NCBI GenBank assembly: GCA_002633025.1
Contig: NMRB01000019.1
Location: 457,612 to 521,611, forward strand
Reading direction: 5' to 3'
DNA length: 64,000 nucleotides
From: Notospermus geniculatus
Taxonomy: Eukaryota > Nemertea > Pilidiophora > Heteronemertea > Lineidae
Shown one piece after another: positions 1 to 10,594 of this stretch. Within the stretch, counting starts at the first letter, position 1. Each line of letters begins with the position of its first letter. The translations under genes and the position numbers were made by a program. The notes under the pieces are model-generated. The model saw only the letters and a program-made list of their open reading frames with translations, searched no databases and was not told the DNA's origin.

Positions 1-73
1 ATTTTGGGTTTAAAGGTATATGTATGGGTCCTCCACGAACCTATTGATTTTCGGCCGAATCGGACTTTCCATT

Positions 74-92
74 TGGCCAGCAGGGGGCGCTT
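74..92 (+). promoter_or_regulatory. CTCF-like motif, copy 1
   Basis: TGGCCAGCAGGGGGCGCTT matches the known bilaterian CTCF consensus (TGGCCACCAGGGGGCGCTA) at nearly every position, including the whole AGGGGGCGC core. CTCF is a zinc-finger insulator and loop-anchor protein. Whether this organism's CTCF binds here is inference; the match is visible in the sequence. Confidence 0.45.
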
Positions 93-224
93 TCCCAAAA
101 CGATGTTACCGCTCTAGCACGTTCAAATTTAATCGGATTTTCCTGATTTTGGGTTTAAAGGTACATGTATATGTATGGGTCCTCCACGAACCTATTGATT
201 TTCGGCCGAATCGGACTTTCCATT

Positions 225-243
225 CGGCCACCAGGGGGCACTT
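225..243 (+). promoter_or_regulatory. CTCF-like motif, copy 2
   Basis: CGGCCACCAGGGGGCACTT sits at the same place in the second 145-bp unit and in the same orientation as copy 1. It keeps CCACCAGGGGGC; the CG of the core has become CA, a change typical of methylated CpG decay. Confidence 0.42.
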
Positions 244-376
244 TGCGAAAACGACGTTACCGCTCTAGCACGTTCAGTTAAATTAAAGCGTCACACATGC
301 AACGTTCAATGAACACATAATTCAATTTGCACCCACAGCCGAGGGGTCTTAAGTGCGAATAGCACGGTATTTTTAT

Positions 377-1370
377 CCTTGTCTATACCTGAAGGGTGAC
401 AAGAATATTACGAACTATTTAGTGGTTTCTTTTTGTTTCATGAGCAGGTTTATGACAATTTGGTGTTCATACCTGTAGTCATAGGTCCATTAGCAGCTTA
501 CGACACACAGTTGTATGGATTACCAATTTGCCTTTTCTGAATGAATTTTATTGTCTATGAACTGGGCAAAGATCCCCACCTGGATGAAGAGAGGCAACAC
601 AGACCAAAAGACTAATCCATTATCTGACAAGACGCGTCTACTAAACCTATTGTCAGGATCTCCAGCATTTTGCAAGAAGACAAAAAGCCATTAACACCAG
701 TGTAATCAATTTGTGATCATTGCCTCCTCGGAGTGTAATATAAGTAACACAGACGGCAAACTGACTTTTATACCCATTTTACAGTTGACCAGGCTGCGTA
801 ACTGTTTAGAAATACTCTCCCAGCACCATCATGCCAAAAAAGCCATCAAGTGAGCACTGTGGCAGACGGTCCATTATCCACCACCGTGCTGGAATCTTGT
901 ATCACTTTCCTTCTCTCAGAATGTACTCTCTTGGTGATTTTTTTCATGTTCTCTGCCATTTCCCAAGTGTGGGCAGGAGATACTGTTTTGAATTCAAACA
1001 CCTTCGAGGATGATATGCTCACTGCCTCGAGATTGATATTGACACACTGAAGGAGTCAGAAATCAGCGAAGATGGATTTTTACGGAAGAAAAAAGGTTGT
1101 ATTCGCAAGTGGGTGAAAATGGCTGGGAGAGAATGCTAAGAGGGAATCAGATAGGGCGTGAGGCTCATAAGATGCTTAATTGGAAACTTCAATTTTTTTC
1201 CTTAGCATCAATCTACTTTCCACACCTGAAATGAACTAAAGTAGGCCAATGTGACCAACTTTCCATGCCTAAATACTCGTAGAAATAGAATCGGGTTTCT
1301 AAGGTGAAAGACATTGCTTCGTACCAGATTCGAACCCACGGACCCTCGCATGAGGCATCAATCGCCAGCA
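377..1370 (+). repeat. ~1-kb dispersed repeat, copy 1
   Basis: The sequence from CCTTGTCTATACCTGAAGGG to GCCAGCA recurs at 10595-11587 with only scattered substitutions and small indels. Flanks differ on the left. On the right, copy 1 stops exactly at the single N at 1371, while copy 2 runs on into CTACCTAAATACTGG. The last ~60 bp contain a reverse B-box (GATTCGAACC), so the end may be a tRNA-derived SINE head on the minus strand. Short frames inside do not match any protein I recognise and are not shared without frameshifts. It could be a transposable element, a segmental duplication or an assembly duplicate. Confidence 0.85.
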
Positions 1371-1371
1371 N
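1371..1371. other. Single-N contig junction
   Basis: One N at the exact end of repeat copy 1. Other single Ns in this window also sit at the ends of duplicated blocks, so this is most likely a scaffolder join with estimated negative or zero gap length. Confidence 0.7.
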
Positions 1372-1614
1372 CACGATTCCCACCATGCTCAGCGAGCAGT
1401 TGTGCGGTTGCGCCACATTCGATCCACTTCCTCTTTTCACCACGGATTTCACGGTAAAGCGTGGATCACGGTACCGCGTGACGGCCCAGTCTGATCACAA
1501 GCTACTCGTGTTCCTCACTTTATTGGGTGTCTGACGCGCCATTGCAGTTGCAACGACACAAGGTTCAAGGCACCAAGGTCCCTTGCAACAGACCGCGGGA
1601 TGATTAATCCCATA

Positions 1615-1692
1615 TGGCACAGACTGGATTCGAACCCGGGACCTGCCGCCCGTCTGCGGGTGTGATAACCACAAGGCTGCCACGGCTCCCGG
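1615..1692 (-). repeat. tRNA-derived SINE head
   Basis: On the minus strand the segment reads like a tRNA: an A-box-like part (GTGGCAGCCTTGTGGTTA) about 45 bp before a good B-box (GGGTTCGAATCC). RNA polymerase III internal promoters have this layout. There is no clean acceptor stem pairing, so a SINE head is more likely than a working tRNA gene. Family not identified. Confidence 0.6.
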
Positions 1693-1699
1693 TACTGCT

Positions 1700-4600
1700 G
1701 GTACCACATTTCATGGCAGTACAAAATACATACATGTATTTCATGTGTTCTTCTTGTTTCTGAAGAGAATTCTTTACAAAGCAACAGGTTTGCAAGAAAC
1801 AACAAAACTCTTTGCCTTCTCTCCTCGTCTTGGTTGGTTAGGAGATCGAACTATCCACAGGGCAGAATTCTCATATAATAACTGACCAATCGATTCATCG
1901 ATTAACGACCACAAAGCTCTCCAAACACCACTTCGATTTTCTCTCCATGAAAAAATCACATCTACTGATAGAAGTAGATCTCGAATGTTTCGATCAGAGC
2001 TACAGACGTAGGTGAACACGCTTGACTTGTTTCTGATCTTGGTGAACATTTCATTGCTTGCTTAAAAAATCTATATATATGATGGCTTTTCATTTGAAGT
2101 GACTGCAGCCCTTGTCAATGCTGACGTCAGATTTTGTACCAAGAGGGCTATAATTGTCCAAGTAACCTATTGGTGAATGGTTCAACTGGTGAATATTGAT
2201 TCTGGGCTAAGAATACTGGAATCACATTCATGCGGGTAAATGACTGGTGATTGTGTTCTGGCTGCTTCTAAATGCGTGCATTTACTCTGTGCATTGGGGG
2301 TAGTCCAGCCATTGCCATACACTTACTTAGACCGTGTGGCTCTGCACGCAGCCAATAGGACTTCAGTGTTTCACTCTTCAGTTTAATGTAGCTTCTGATT
2401 GGTCAATATGCTGAACATTATGTAACATATCATCAGTGAACCCAGTTTTGTGCTATTCATAATACATGGGTAAAGAATATATCCTCTTGGGTGTGGCCTT
2501 CAAATTTTGTCGAGGTACCCGGGAAGGTGAAAGCACATGAGGAGCTGAGAGGCATCAATTTGCCATATCTACCAGCGAAGTCGGAGGCTCATATATCAAA
2601 ACTATAGTTACCTGTTCTTTTGGCAACTGATGTTATTACAGAGACCAAATTAAAAGTGCTGATATGATCGAGACTGAAAGAAGTTGTTGTGCTATCAAAT
2701 TTCTATAATGGAAACAGAGAGATCAGATCACTGATGTTTATGATATTCGTGTATCATATGCTGGTCTTAAAGGAGCAATACTCCTGCTGTTTTGTTATTA
2801 TCATAGTATATACAGTAAGGCCATATACATTGCTAGCTATGGTGGCTGTCCCCTCACTGTTTTGATGCGTAGTTACAAGTTAATCCATTTTAAATCCGTA
2901 TCTGAAGGGTGAGGAGATCTACGGTGTGCCAATCTTGTACCAAAACCTTCCCGCTCCTTCATTACCATGCCAGAATTGACACCACGACATGTTCGTTAGC
3001 AACCACAACTTGCGTGATCAGTTTCATTACAACATAAAAACCGATCTATTAGTCATTGACCTGCCATTGTGATTTGAGATGGTTCGATCTCGACGACTGT
3101 CAGGATGTCGATCAATGACTTGATGTGAGATTGTCAAGTTCTGATATGATCTGATATCAGATTTACATTCTGCTGTCTCGATGGCTGGGCTGTTATCAGT
3201 TGATTGTTTTCTATTGATGTTGGTATTAAATGATATGGTTTTTGTGTGAAATCACTTCTGAAGTTGAATCAAGGTCAGAAAGGGGAGGACTCCATGACAA
3301 CTGACTTTTATAGCCAATAGGAACAGAGCCTTGTGGCTGAGCAGTTTCTCTTGTCTTGGGCTGCTTGAAACTCCTGTTGTTTATATGTAGAAATGGACAA
3401 GAGTACAGGCGTGCGTGATTGTGAACGCACCTTAACAGCAGACCTCTGTCCCAACATTCTCTGTTCAATGTGTTTTTAGGATGGCTAATATCCATGTCTG
3501 TACAGCTTCCTAAAATCAACCTCAGCCTTATTTAATGTTGAATATGTCAAGGACTTGATATTCCTGCCATTTGCATTCCGAAGTTCACTCTTTGCTAAAC
3601 CAGTTCAAAGTACTTCCTCTCTCTCCAACTTTACTTGGTAAATCTTGTTTTGTGAATATCGTGGCCAAAGTATACATGGCATGAATTGACTTAATAGTTC
3701 TTAATAATATTTGTTTTCCAGATACACACTGTTGTATCAACAACTCACTGTCAGATAGAAAAGTTATGACTTGGGTTTGGTAAATATGAAGTAAAATGAG
3801 GAATTAGCTTGTTTGGAAGGACATCAGGAAGGTCATTGTTCAGTAGACTGGTGGAGGGCCAATTATATCCTCCCTCCTCCAACCAATGTGCTGAACGGAA
3901 TTAGCTTTTGGCCACACCAGTTCCAAACAAAAGCATTTTCCATTCTGGCTGGGGCTTACAGTTTCGATTCCCTATCGTCCCTACATCTGATCGTCCTGTG
4001 CACTTGGTAGTTTGTAACCTGAACTCGACCCCCCCCCCCAAAATCTACTGCACTTCTAGTTTACCTTCTGTAAGTAATCAGCTGAGTACCAGTCATATGC
4101 TCTTCTTGTTGAACCTGTTGCGTAAATTCTCGGTGCGCAACTAATGTTTCAATATTTAAATAACGTCTATAAAATTGATGTTTCTCGTGCCATTAGCCTA
4201 GATATCATTTAAAACAGGATGTACTAATAGTGAAATCAGGTTCTGTAAGTATTGAGTATACGGAAAGAAATCCATTATGTGCATTGCTTGGCACTTTTAA
4301 CAAACAACCCTGGATGCTAATTGTACATATCTTGCATTTCAATTTGTCTCTGATGGGAAGTATTATCAGCACCATTAAGAATGATGCTCCAATATTTGTA
4401 TATTAATTCTCTTTAATGGTTTTCTGTAATGCTGATTGTGTTTCAGAAAACTGAGTGATGTATCATAGGTGTCAATGTCAGAGTTTTGAGGCAGTTTAAT
4501 TGCATGTTTATTGTATCTCCCACCGATGTAACACACGTAAATTAGTTTTACAAGGTTAATACATGTATAAACTCTTTTGAATTTGAATTTGATTTTGTCA

Positions 4601-6955
4601 GATGAGGTCGGGTCAGCAAAAGAGGATTCAGTCATTGGAGGGCAAAGCTAGTGGACGTTGTGGTGTTACTTTTATAACCAGCCAGCAGTGACAGCTGTAA
4701 ACTTGGCGAAGAAACTCCCGGCTGTGTCCACAACTACAGGCACTGTAGCCTAAGTGCTTTTGTTTCAAACCCACCAATCCCAGTAGGAATCATTCCACAT
4801 TTAGCGCCACCCGTTCCTCTGAACGGCTCATTAACCATTCCCGTTACATCTGAGAATATTCTTCCACAGACCCATTACCAGTCCTCCAAGATGATTGTTG
4901 TATCCAAATAGCCTTGGCCCGGTCAAATCACCCAACTTGTATGCCACCAGTCGATAGAAGGTGACTATTACAGTAACAGGTGATTAATCACACAGTGCTA
5001 TTTGAAATCTTGGAGGTGGCATTGTCTCCTAATGGCCTAACCATATACTAGATTATCCTGATCTGAATCCACTCTGATCGCATGTCAGTCCTGACTGAGT
5101 TATTGGAGGCTGTCTCAATGCCCTGTGACAATAGCTACATCATGAGATGGTTCGCTGTCTTCCTTCCATTTGGGTACATCTCTGGTTTCTGATGTTCCTT
5201 TGTGTCCACCAAATGTACTATGCCATCGTTCCTGCTTTCTCCTGTGTTCTTTTAAACTCAGCTGTCTAAGGCTGCTGAATTGAGGGTTGAGGGCATGGCA
5301 GTCTTATGTAATGTATTTGGGGGGATGAAGCCCACCCGTGGAGAACAACATTCTAAATCAGAGAGAATTTCTATCTCTGTCACTGGCAGATGAAGGTGAT
5401 CCATCCCTCAATCTCCAAAGTCGACAATCCTGTCACACGACAGAATGGTTGATTGATATCCTGAAACAACGTACAGTAAGGTTCAAATCTAAAGAGGATG
5501 GGCTTACTGTACCAGAGGTATTTGTAAATAAACTATTGTGTTAGTTACCACTTTGATGGTTTAAATTCTATTCCAGGCACCTGATCTATCAATCCTCTAC
5601 AGACAAGTGTGGCTCAGTGTAAAACTTTGACATAATTGATATCATTGATGTCATTTTGACAACCACCTTCAGCAACTGCTTTTCCAATAATTCATAGTGA
5701 TACTACAGACAGGTGTCTTGGGAATTCGTTGTTAGAGGAAACCATTATAAAATTTACTACACCAAAGTCTCCAACTTACTCTCACAAACATGTTTTTGAA
5801 TAAGAAACTGCAATCATGAAAAACGTCAGAAATGTGCACACCAAAGGTTAGTTGCTTTCTCTGCGATATGGCATGTAGAATTAAAGCCTGCATTGCCCAC
5901 CCACAAGCATTAATACATGTTGTAGGCAATAGTACACTTTCTCACTCTGAATGTCTTGAAAACTGTCCTCGTCTCTGTGTGTTCTGAATCATGATTTCCC
6001 CAGTCTGTATTGCTTTTATTGGCGAGAGGAGTACTAAATGAAGTCTTCATTAGATAACTGCATTAATTAGTGGAAGACAAGAAATAATAGAAACATGTAG
6101 GGAAAAAATCTCATGTGTCCTTAGTTATAATGGATGTGAAATCATGTAATTTGAATTTGATGAAGATATCTTACAAACAATCTCATAATATCTCATGATA
6201 ATGGCATCAGGAACATTCTATTGGATTTCCTTTCAAATCGTCTTACAGTGGTATAGTCATACCAAGTTGATTGTAATTCTTAGGCAATTGCGTGTGTCTT
6301 CATGGCATACCTTTTAGCAGAATACTCGCACAGATATTTAGTTCGTTTCAAATCATTTGATTTGTCTATAGCAGTCCATAAATCTTAGCACATTTCCTGA
6401 TATCTAATCTTATTCGAAGAAAAACTTCTTTGAGTCCAATATTGTAAATGAAACAGTTGTAATTATCTCCGTGATTGATCATTCTTATCCATTGTATCTT
6501 CTCGTATTGATCTGAATATGTTCACCGATCGTCCTTTACGTCCCCAGTCATCTCCTCCCATTCAACTGTCCAACAGGTTAATTTGCATGTTCGATTCCCT
6601 AATACCAGGTTTCTTTGAAGTGATTCAGCAAATCACCATATCATGCTGTTCCCGACAGATAAGTTATTTTTAGTTCAAATAGGTTGTTTTATTTTTTTAC
6701 CAATAGTACTTCAAATGAAGGGGCGTTTGGGCGTAGGCTGTATTCTCTCGTCTCATCTTTCTTCAATGTGATGTGGTCTGATGTGTCATTTTATTTTCCT
6801 CTGGCAGTTTTACATTACTACTAGGAGTGATAATATGAAAGATGGGATACCATGCCACCCGATCCTAGCCAATTCTGGATTATCTCAATGTCAAAAATGC
6901 CACAACATTAGAGAATATAGAGGAATGAGGATATTGAAATTCAAGGCGCCTATCC
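1700..6955. other. Long stretch with no recognised gene
   Basis: Reading both strands I see only short frames with unremarkable composition, an 11-C run at 4029-4039, and AT-rich sequence. Nothing here supports an exon, RNA gene or transposon. Undetected small exons remain possible. Confidence 0.5.
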
Positions 6956-6960
6956 ATAGG

Positions 6961-7160
6961 AGAGTTTTCCCGCGGAAGTTGGCTCATGATGGGCATATCA
7001 CCATCGTTTGTTTCCTTATAGACCAATGACACAAACAACTGCTCATAGTTGAGTTACAGACCCATATTGCGTGCAATTGTTAGTGTCATTGGTCTCAGTA
7101 TAAGACGTCAAGGAAACAAAAAAATTACCCAATAAGAACCAACGTATATGAGAGAACTCT
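6961..7160. mobile_element. Fold-back MITE, dispersed family, copy 1 (longest)
   Basis: The left arm (AGAGTTTTCCCGCGGAAGTT, then GTTTGTTTCCTTATAGACC and AATGACACAAAC) is mirrored by the right arm (GTGTCATTGGTCTCAG, AAGGAAACAAAAA, GAGAGAACTCT). The element is therefore an imperfect palindrome of about 200 bp. The same modules recur at about 35.1, 36.7, 41.5, 42.2 and 62.5 kb. No transposase is encoded, so it would be non-autonomous. Superfamily not determined. Confidence 0.6.
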
Positions 7161-7954
7161 GATGTAGAGGAGTGCCTTTAACTTCATCTATAAAATGCTA
7201 GGCAATAATTGGTCTGACAGACTAATAATGTCAAGCGATATACACCTCAGGTGAACTCTTTTGAAGAAATATAGGTTGTTAGTTCCTAGCTCTCCAAACA
7301 GGCGACTGCTTAAGCCCTGAAGGTATGAGTTCTCCGAGATGCCATTAGCACTATCAGTAATCAAAAGACAAAAATATACCGAGAGTTAAAAGAAATTCAC
7401 AAAATAGATTCTGATCCGATTTCCTTGTGAAGGTTTAGTCACAAATGAATAATTGATTTTAATTTGGCTAATCACAGAACTGCACATGGCTTGGAACATC
7501 CTCAAGCTATGCTTTATGTCATGATTTCACTTTAACTTTACCTACAAGTTTGTGTGCTTTGTGCCTTACAAAGATACTGCTACACGTGGCTGAACTGATG
7601 ATATGAATTGAATTGCGAAGACTCTCATCAGATTTGTCTGTGTGGACTGATTGCCAAGATTTTTCTTCCCATGTGAAGCTCTGGTGTATTCTGTTTCTTT
7701 TGAAGTATAAATAAGGATTTATTTGCTCTTCGGCTATATGTTCAGTCAGAATCATTTGGAAATGCAGATGTTAGAAGTGGAACGTTGTCGATTGAAGATC
7801 ATACTGTTGAGTTTACTTCTATTGAAATGTGATTGGAAGGATGAGAAAAAAGTGTTTGTCATTCAGAAGTCATACGATTTCACAGACTGGCCAGGATTTA
7901 GCTACCAACTTACTTGATACCACTGGCGGAGAGACGTTGAAAAGTTCTGCATCA
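7161..7954. other. No recognised feature
   Basis: About 0.8 kb of AT-rich sequence with only short frames on both strands; nothing recognised. Confidence 0.5.
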
Positions 7955-8116
7955 GGGCCCATATTCATAAAACTACTTCTGGGCTTCTGTAAAGCTTATA
8001 TTATTGTAATAATAAACACCTTCAAACCTTCTAAGTGACCACTTACATGTATCCTTCGTTCAACACAAAAGATAAGTATCAGACTTTGACTTATGTATGT
8101 TTATGAATGTGGAGCC
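7955..8116. mobile_element. Palindromic MITE, GGGCCCATATTCATAAA family, copy 1
   Basis: Starts GGGCCCATATTCATAAAACT and ends with the inverted form TTTATGAATGTGGAGCC, with the family's inner AACACAAAAGATAAGTATCA. The left half is interrupted by about 60 bp of unrelated sequence. It encodes nothing. Confidence 0.6.
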
Positions 8117-8159
8117 AGAGCTTCAAACCTAAGGGCACGGACACACAATATCTACACCG

Positions 8160-8269
8160 GGGTCCATATTCATAAACATACTAATTAAGTCAAAGTGTGG
8201 TACTTATTTTTTTGCTCAACAGAAGATAAGTGCCACGCTTAGATTTAGTAGTTTTATGAATGTGGACCC
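8160..8269. mobile_element. Palindromic MITE, same family, copy 2
   Basis: An almost complete hairpin. GGGTCCATATTCATAAACAT at the left is mirrored by TTTATGAATGTGGACCC at the right, and AAGTGTGGTACTTAT by ATAAGTGCCACGCTT inside. It lies 1 bp from copy 3. Confidence 0.75.
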
Positions 8270-8270
8270 A

Positions 8271-8375
8271 GGGCCCATATTCACAAAACTACTTAAGTCT
8301 AAGTGTGACATTTATCCTTTGTTCAACACAAAAGATAAACATCACAGTTTGACTATGTTTATGAATATGGAGCCC
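8271..8375. mobile_element. Palindromic MITE, same family, copy 3
   Basis: GGGCCCATATTCACAAAACT at the left pairs with TGTTTATGAATATGGAGCCC at the right. The inner AAGTCTAAGTGTGACATTTA pairs with the complement around 8335-8358. Three copies in about 420 bp form a local cluster. Confidence 0.7.
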
Positions 8376-8760
8376 GAAGCCTATCTTAAAAAGTCCTCTT
8401 CTCCTCGAACATCTGAGTCTTATTCCATTCCCCCTGCATGTCAAGCTATGCGAGATAACTTGAAGCCACCATTTTAGAATGATTGACTACACAATACTGT
8501 TAGAAACCAGCAAACCTTTTCATGGTTCGCTTCTGTTGCAACACACAGTCTGTATCAATCTGCCATGGTCCTTAGCAGTTAATCAGATTCCCTTCGTATC
8601 ATATGTAGACATAGAAACCACCTTGTTATATAAAATGCAATTACTTAGTGGAGCATGAAGTGTATCGTGCGTGTCTTGTACGGGTGAAGAAGGGGAAGTA
8701 ATATGATAAGAGAATGTTGGAGGTCTGTATGCTGTAACTCTACGTACATCGAATTTTGAC
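8376..8760. other. No recognised feature
   Basis: Short frames only; no repeat or RNA signature noticed. Confidence 0.45.
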
Positions 8761-8767
8761 CCTTTTC

Positions 8768-8960
8768 GACTTCAAATATGGTGGCCAGTCGGCCATCTTG
8801 AAAACGGGTCTGTAGTGAATATCTCATGAAGAACAGCAGCTAGAATGTTGTAATTTGTATGAATATATGTGAGGATACCCTTTATATGTTTGCCAAATTT
8901 TAGCATTATTGCACTTCAAATATGGCCGCCAGTCGTCCATCTGTAAAATGTACTTTGGCT
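8768..8960. repeat. Diverged two-copy repeat with ATGGCCGCC-type cores
   Basis: ACTTCAAATATGGTGGCCAG at about 8769 and ACTTCAAATATGGCCGCCAG at about 8913 begin two related segments. Each continues with GTCGNCCATCT and then a TATCATGAA-type segment. Divergence is substantial. Confidence 0.5.
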
Positions 8961-9044
8961 TATATCATGAACAATACCACAAAGAAAGTTCTAACCTGAT
9001 ATGATGTTTCCTGGAACGTATTGACTTAAGACACTTGTTGTTCG

Positions 9045-9715
9045 TTCCACTGGCACATTTACCCAGGTGAGCACATGGTCCCTGGACCATTTCATTTATC
9101 ATTTTTATCTCACCCAGTGAGCTCTTAAGTTTGTGCAGCGTCCGTCGTCCGTTAGCAGGACACATTTCGTAACCGCTGGGGCTATTGACCTGAAACTTCG
9201 GAATGTATGTCCCGTTTCGTAACACGTGTTGCACCACAAAACTTGTCCATTCTCATCGGAATGTCAGTGATTTTATTTGCTTATGATGATATACCGGTGG
9301 GAGGTGATCTCATTGTTCTGTCATAATGCATCTGGGATGGTTAACCACCTGCCCGTCTAGCAAGCATGTTTCAGCGTCCGATAGGTCTTCTTTTGTTTTC
9401 GACACATATGGCGATGAATTTGTTAAAACAAGACATCGATTGTGTTTTATACAGTTTATTCATGATCTACAAACCCTCACTACTTTGGTTATGCATGCCA
9501 AATTGGCACGGAGCTACAATGTAGTCCTGCAACATCATTTCGGATACTCGGGTGTACATGCACTACTGACGGTTATACAATTAATAGGCGATGCATTACA
9601 AAATCCAAACCTCGTTTTTAGCTCGCCCGTGAGCTTTTGTCGTGGTGCAGCATCCATCGTCTGTCGTCGTTGTCCATTAGCAGGCGCTGGAGCTATTGAT
9701 CTGAAACTTGGTACA
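9045..9715 (+). repeat. Interspersed repeat block (invertebrate 'GTCCGTCGTC' type)
   Basis: Two related modules occur: CCCAGTGAGCTCTTAAGTTT followed by GTGCAGCGTCCGTCGTCCGT near 9115-9165, and CCCGTGAGCTTTTGTCGTGG followed by GCAGCATCCATCGTCTGTCG near 9627-9666. Both continue with GGGGCTATTGACCTGAAACTT or GGAGCTATTGATCTGAAACT. A third module with the same logic lies at about 10200-10330. ACCCAGGTGAGCACATGG (about 9070) and GCCAGGTGAGCACTTGG (about 10295) mark another shared end. This is a repeat mosaic, not a gene; the long frame through 9326-9775 is discussed under rejections. Confidence 0.55.
9326..9620 (+). repeat. Dispersed repeat, direct copy
   Basis: The segment from ATGCATCTGGGATGGTTAACC to GCATTACAAAATCCAAAC recurs inverted at about 30276-30735. 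Shared landmarks include AGCAAGCATGTTTC/AGCAAGCATTTTTC, ACATCGATTGTGTTTTATAC (here) against GCATCGATTGTGTTTTATAC, and the final GCATTACAAAATCC. This copy lacks about 110 bp present in the 30-kb copy between GATGAATT and the CATCGATTG block. Both copies contain frames that break in different places, so no shared protein is indicated. Confidence 0.7.
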
Positions 9716-9717
9716 TA

Positions 9718-9948
9718 CACTACTCAAAAAAAGTTAAGGACCACTTGTTATCTTATGCACAACTTGTTCATATGAAAGTTTTTACAGCTGATAATGGTAC
9801 GATATAACAGTTACAAATTACCTCAAACACACTGTTATGAATTACAGATGTGGTGAGTTTCAGTTGTTGGATAACGTGTTCTGAAGCAATGCCTGAAACA
9901 GAATTATGAGTTATGAAAAAAGTGGTCCTTAACTTTTTTTGAGTAGTA
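9718..9948. mobile_element. Tc1/mariner-like MITE, 231 bp
   Basis: Terminal inverted repeats of about 28 bp begin ACTACTCAAAAAAAGTTAAG at the left, with the exact complement at the right, and continue as GACCACTT on both sides. A TA dinucleotide flanks each end (9716-9717 and 9949-9950), the target duplication expected for Tc1/mariner. The interior has no transposase. It is inserted in the interspersed repeat block just after GAAACTTGGTACA, so it is younger than that block. Confidence 0.8.
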
Positions 9949-9950
9949 TA

Positions 9951-10345
9951 TATACCCCTAGGTCATACATGTATGACCTATGACACCAAGTTTCGGGCCA
10001 ATTCGATTCTTGGCTTGACCTCAAGGTGGCCAAAACCAAAAACACAAAAAGTGAACTACCTGCTGGATTTTCTACAAATTTTTATCGTAGGTGCAGCTAA
10101 ATGAGGATACATGACATATGTAACAGGTTTTTGATTTGACCTAATTCTCAAGGTCACAGAGGTCAAAGTTCAAAATTTTGCCATTTGGTGGTACATGTAC
10201 GTTTCGCAACCGCAGGGGCTGTTGCAGTGACCTGAAATTGGCATATTACATAACATTTCGATGTAACATTTGTCATTTGTTCTGGTACATTCAGCCAGGT
10301 GAGCACTTGGTCCATGGACAATTTCATTTCAGGATGACAGTGAGT
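9951..10345 (+). repeat. Interspersed repeat block, continuation
   Basis: Sequence after the MITE continues the same repeat logic: ACCAAGTTTCGGGCCAATTC, CTCAAGGTCACAGAGGTCAA, then CGCAACCGCAGGGGCTGTTG and CAGGTGAGCACTTGGTCC. This agrees with the MITE having split or bordered the older repeat. Confidence 0.5.
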
Positions 10346-10594
10346 ATGAATCACTGATAATCTTCATCAAAGCATAATGCCATACATTTCAATGAGGATT
10401 TATTGTCCACTGCGTAGAACATGGGCATTCCTGGCATAGCTGAGAGCATCAAGTTTATAAAACATTTACACCGTGGTAATTATGGATAACACTATCACTG
10501 GTGCTGCCCTGTGACCATTGTGTGGAACGAATCCATTAGCTTCTGTTTCTTTTTAGCACCTTCTTTTTTCCTGGGCCTTTATTCCTGTTTTTCT

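Larger units (their letters stand above)
1..276. repeat. Two-unit tandem repeat, 145-bp period
   Basis: Two consecutive units start at 1 and 146 with the same order of segments: ATTTTGGGTTTAAAGGTA, then GGGTCCTCCACGAACC, then a run ending CGGACTTTCCATT, then a GGGGGC core, then CGCTCTAGCACGTTCA. The array runs off the left edge, so more units may lie outside. The second unit has extra bases (TGTATA-type slippage) near 165 and a few substitutions. Both units translate through a short frame, but the frame is only a by-product of the repeat. Each unit carries a CTCF-like site, listed separately. Seen directly; the true array length is unknown. Confidence 0.85.

Noticed and set aside
9326-9775. 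149-codon plus frame
   Set aside because: Spans a dispersed repeat, an interspersed block and the tip of a mariner-like MITE; the inverted copy at 30 kb does not preserve it.
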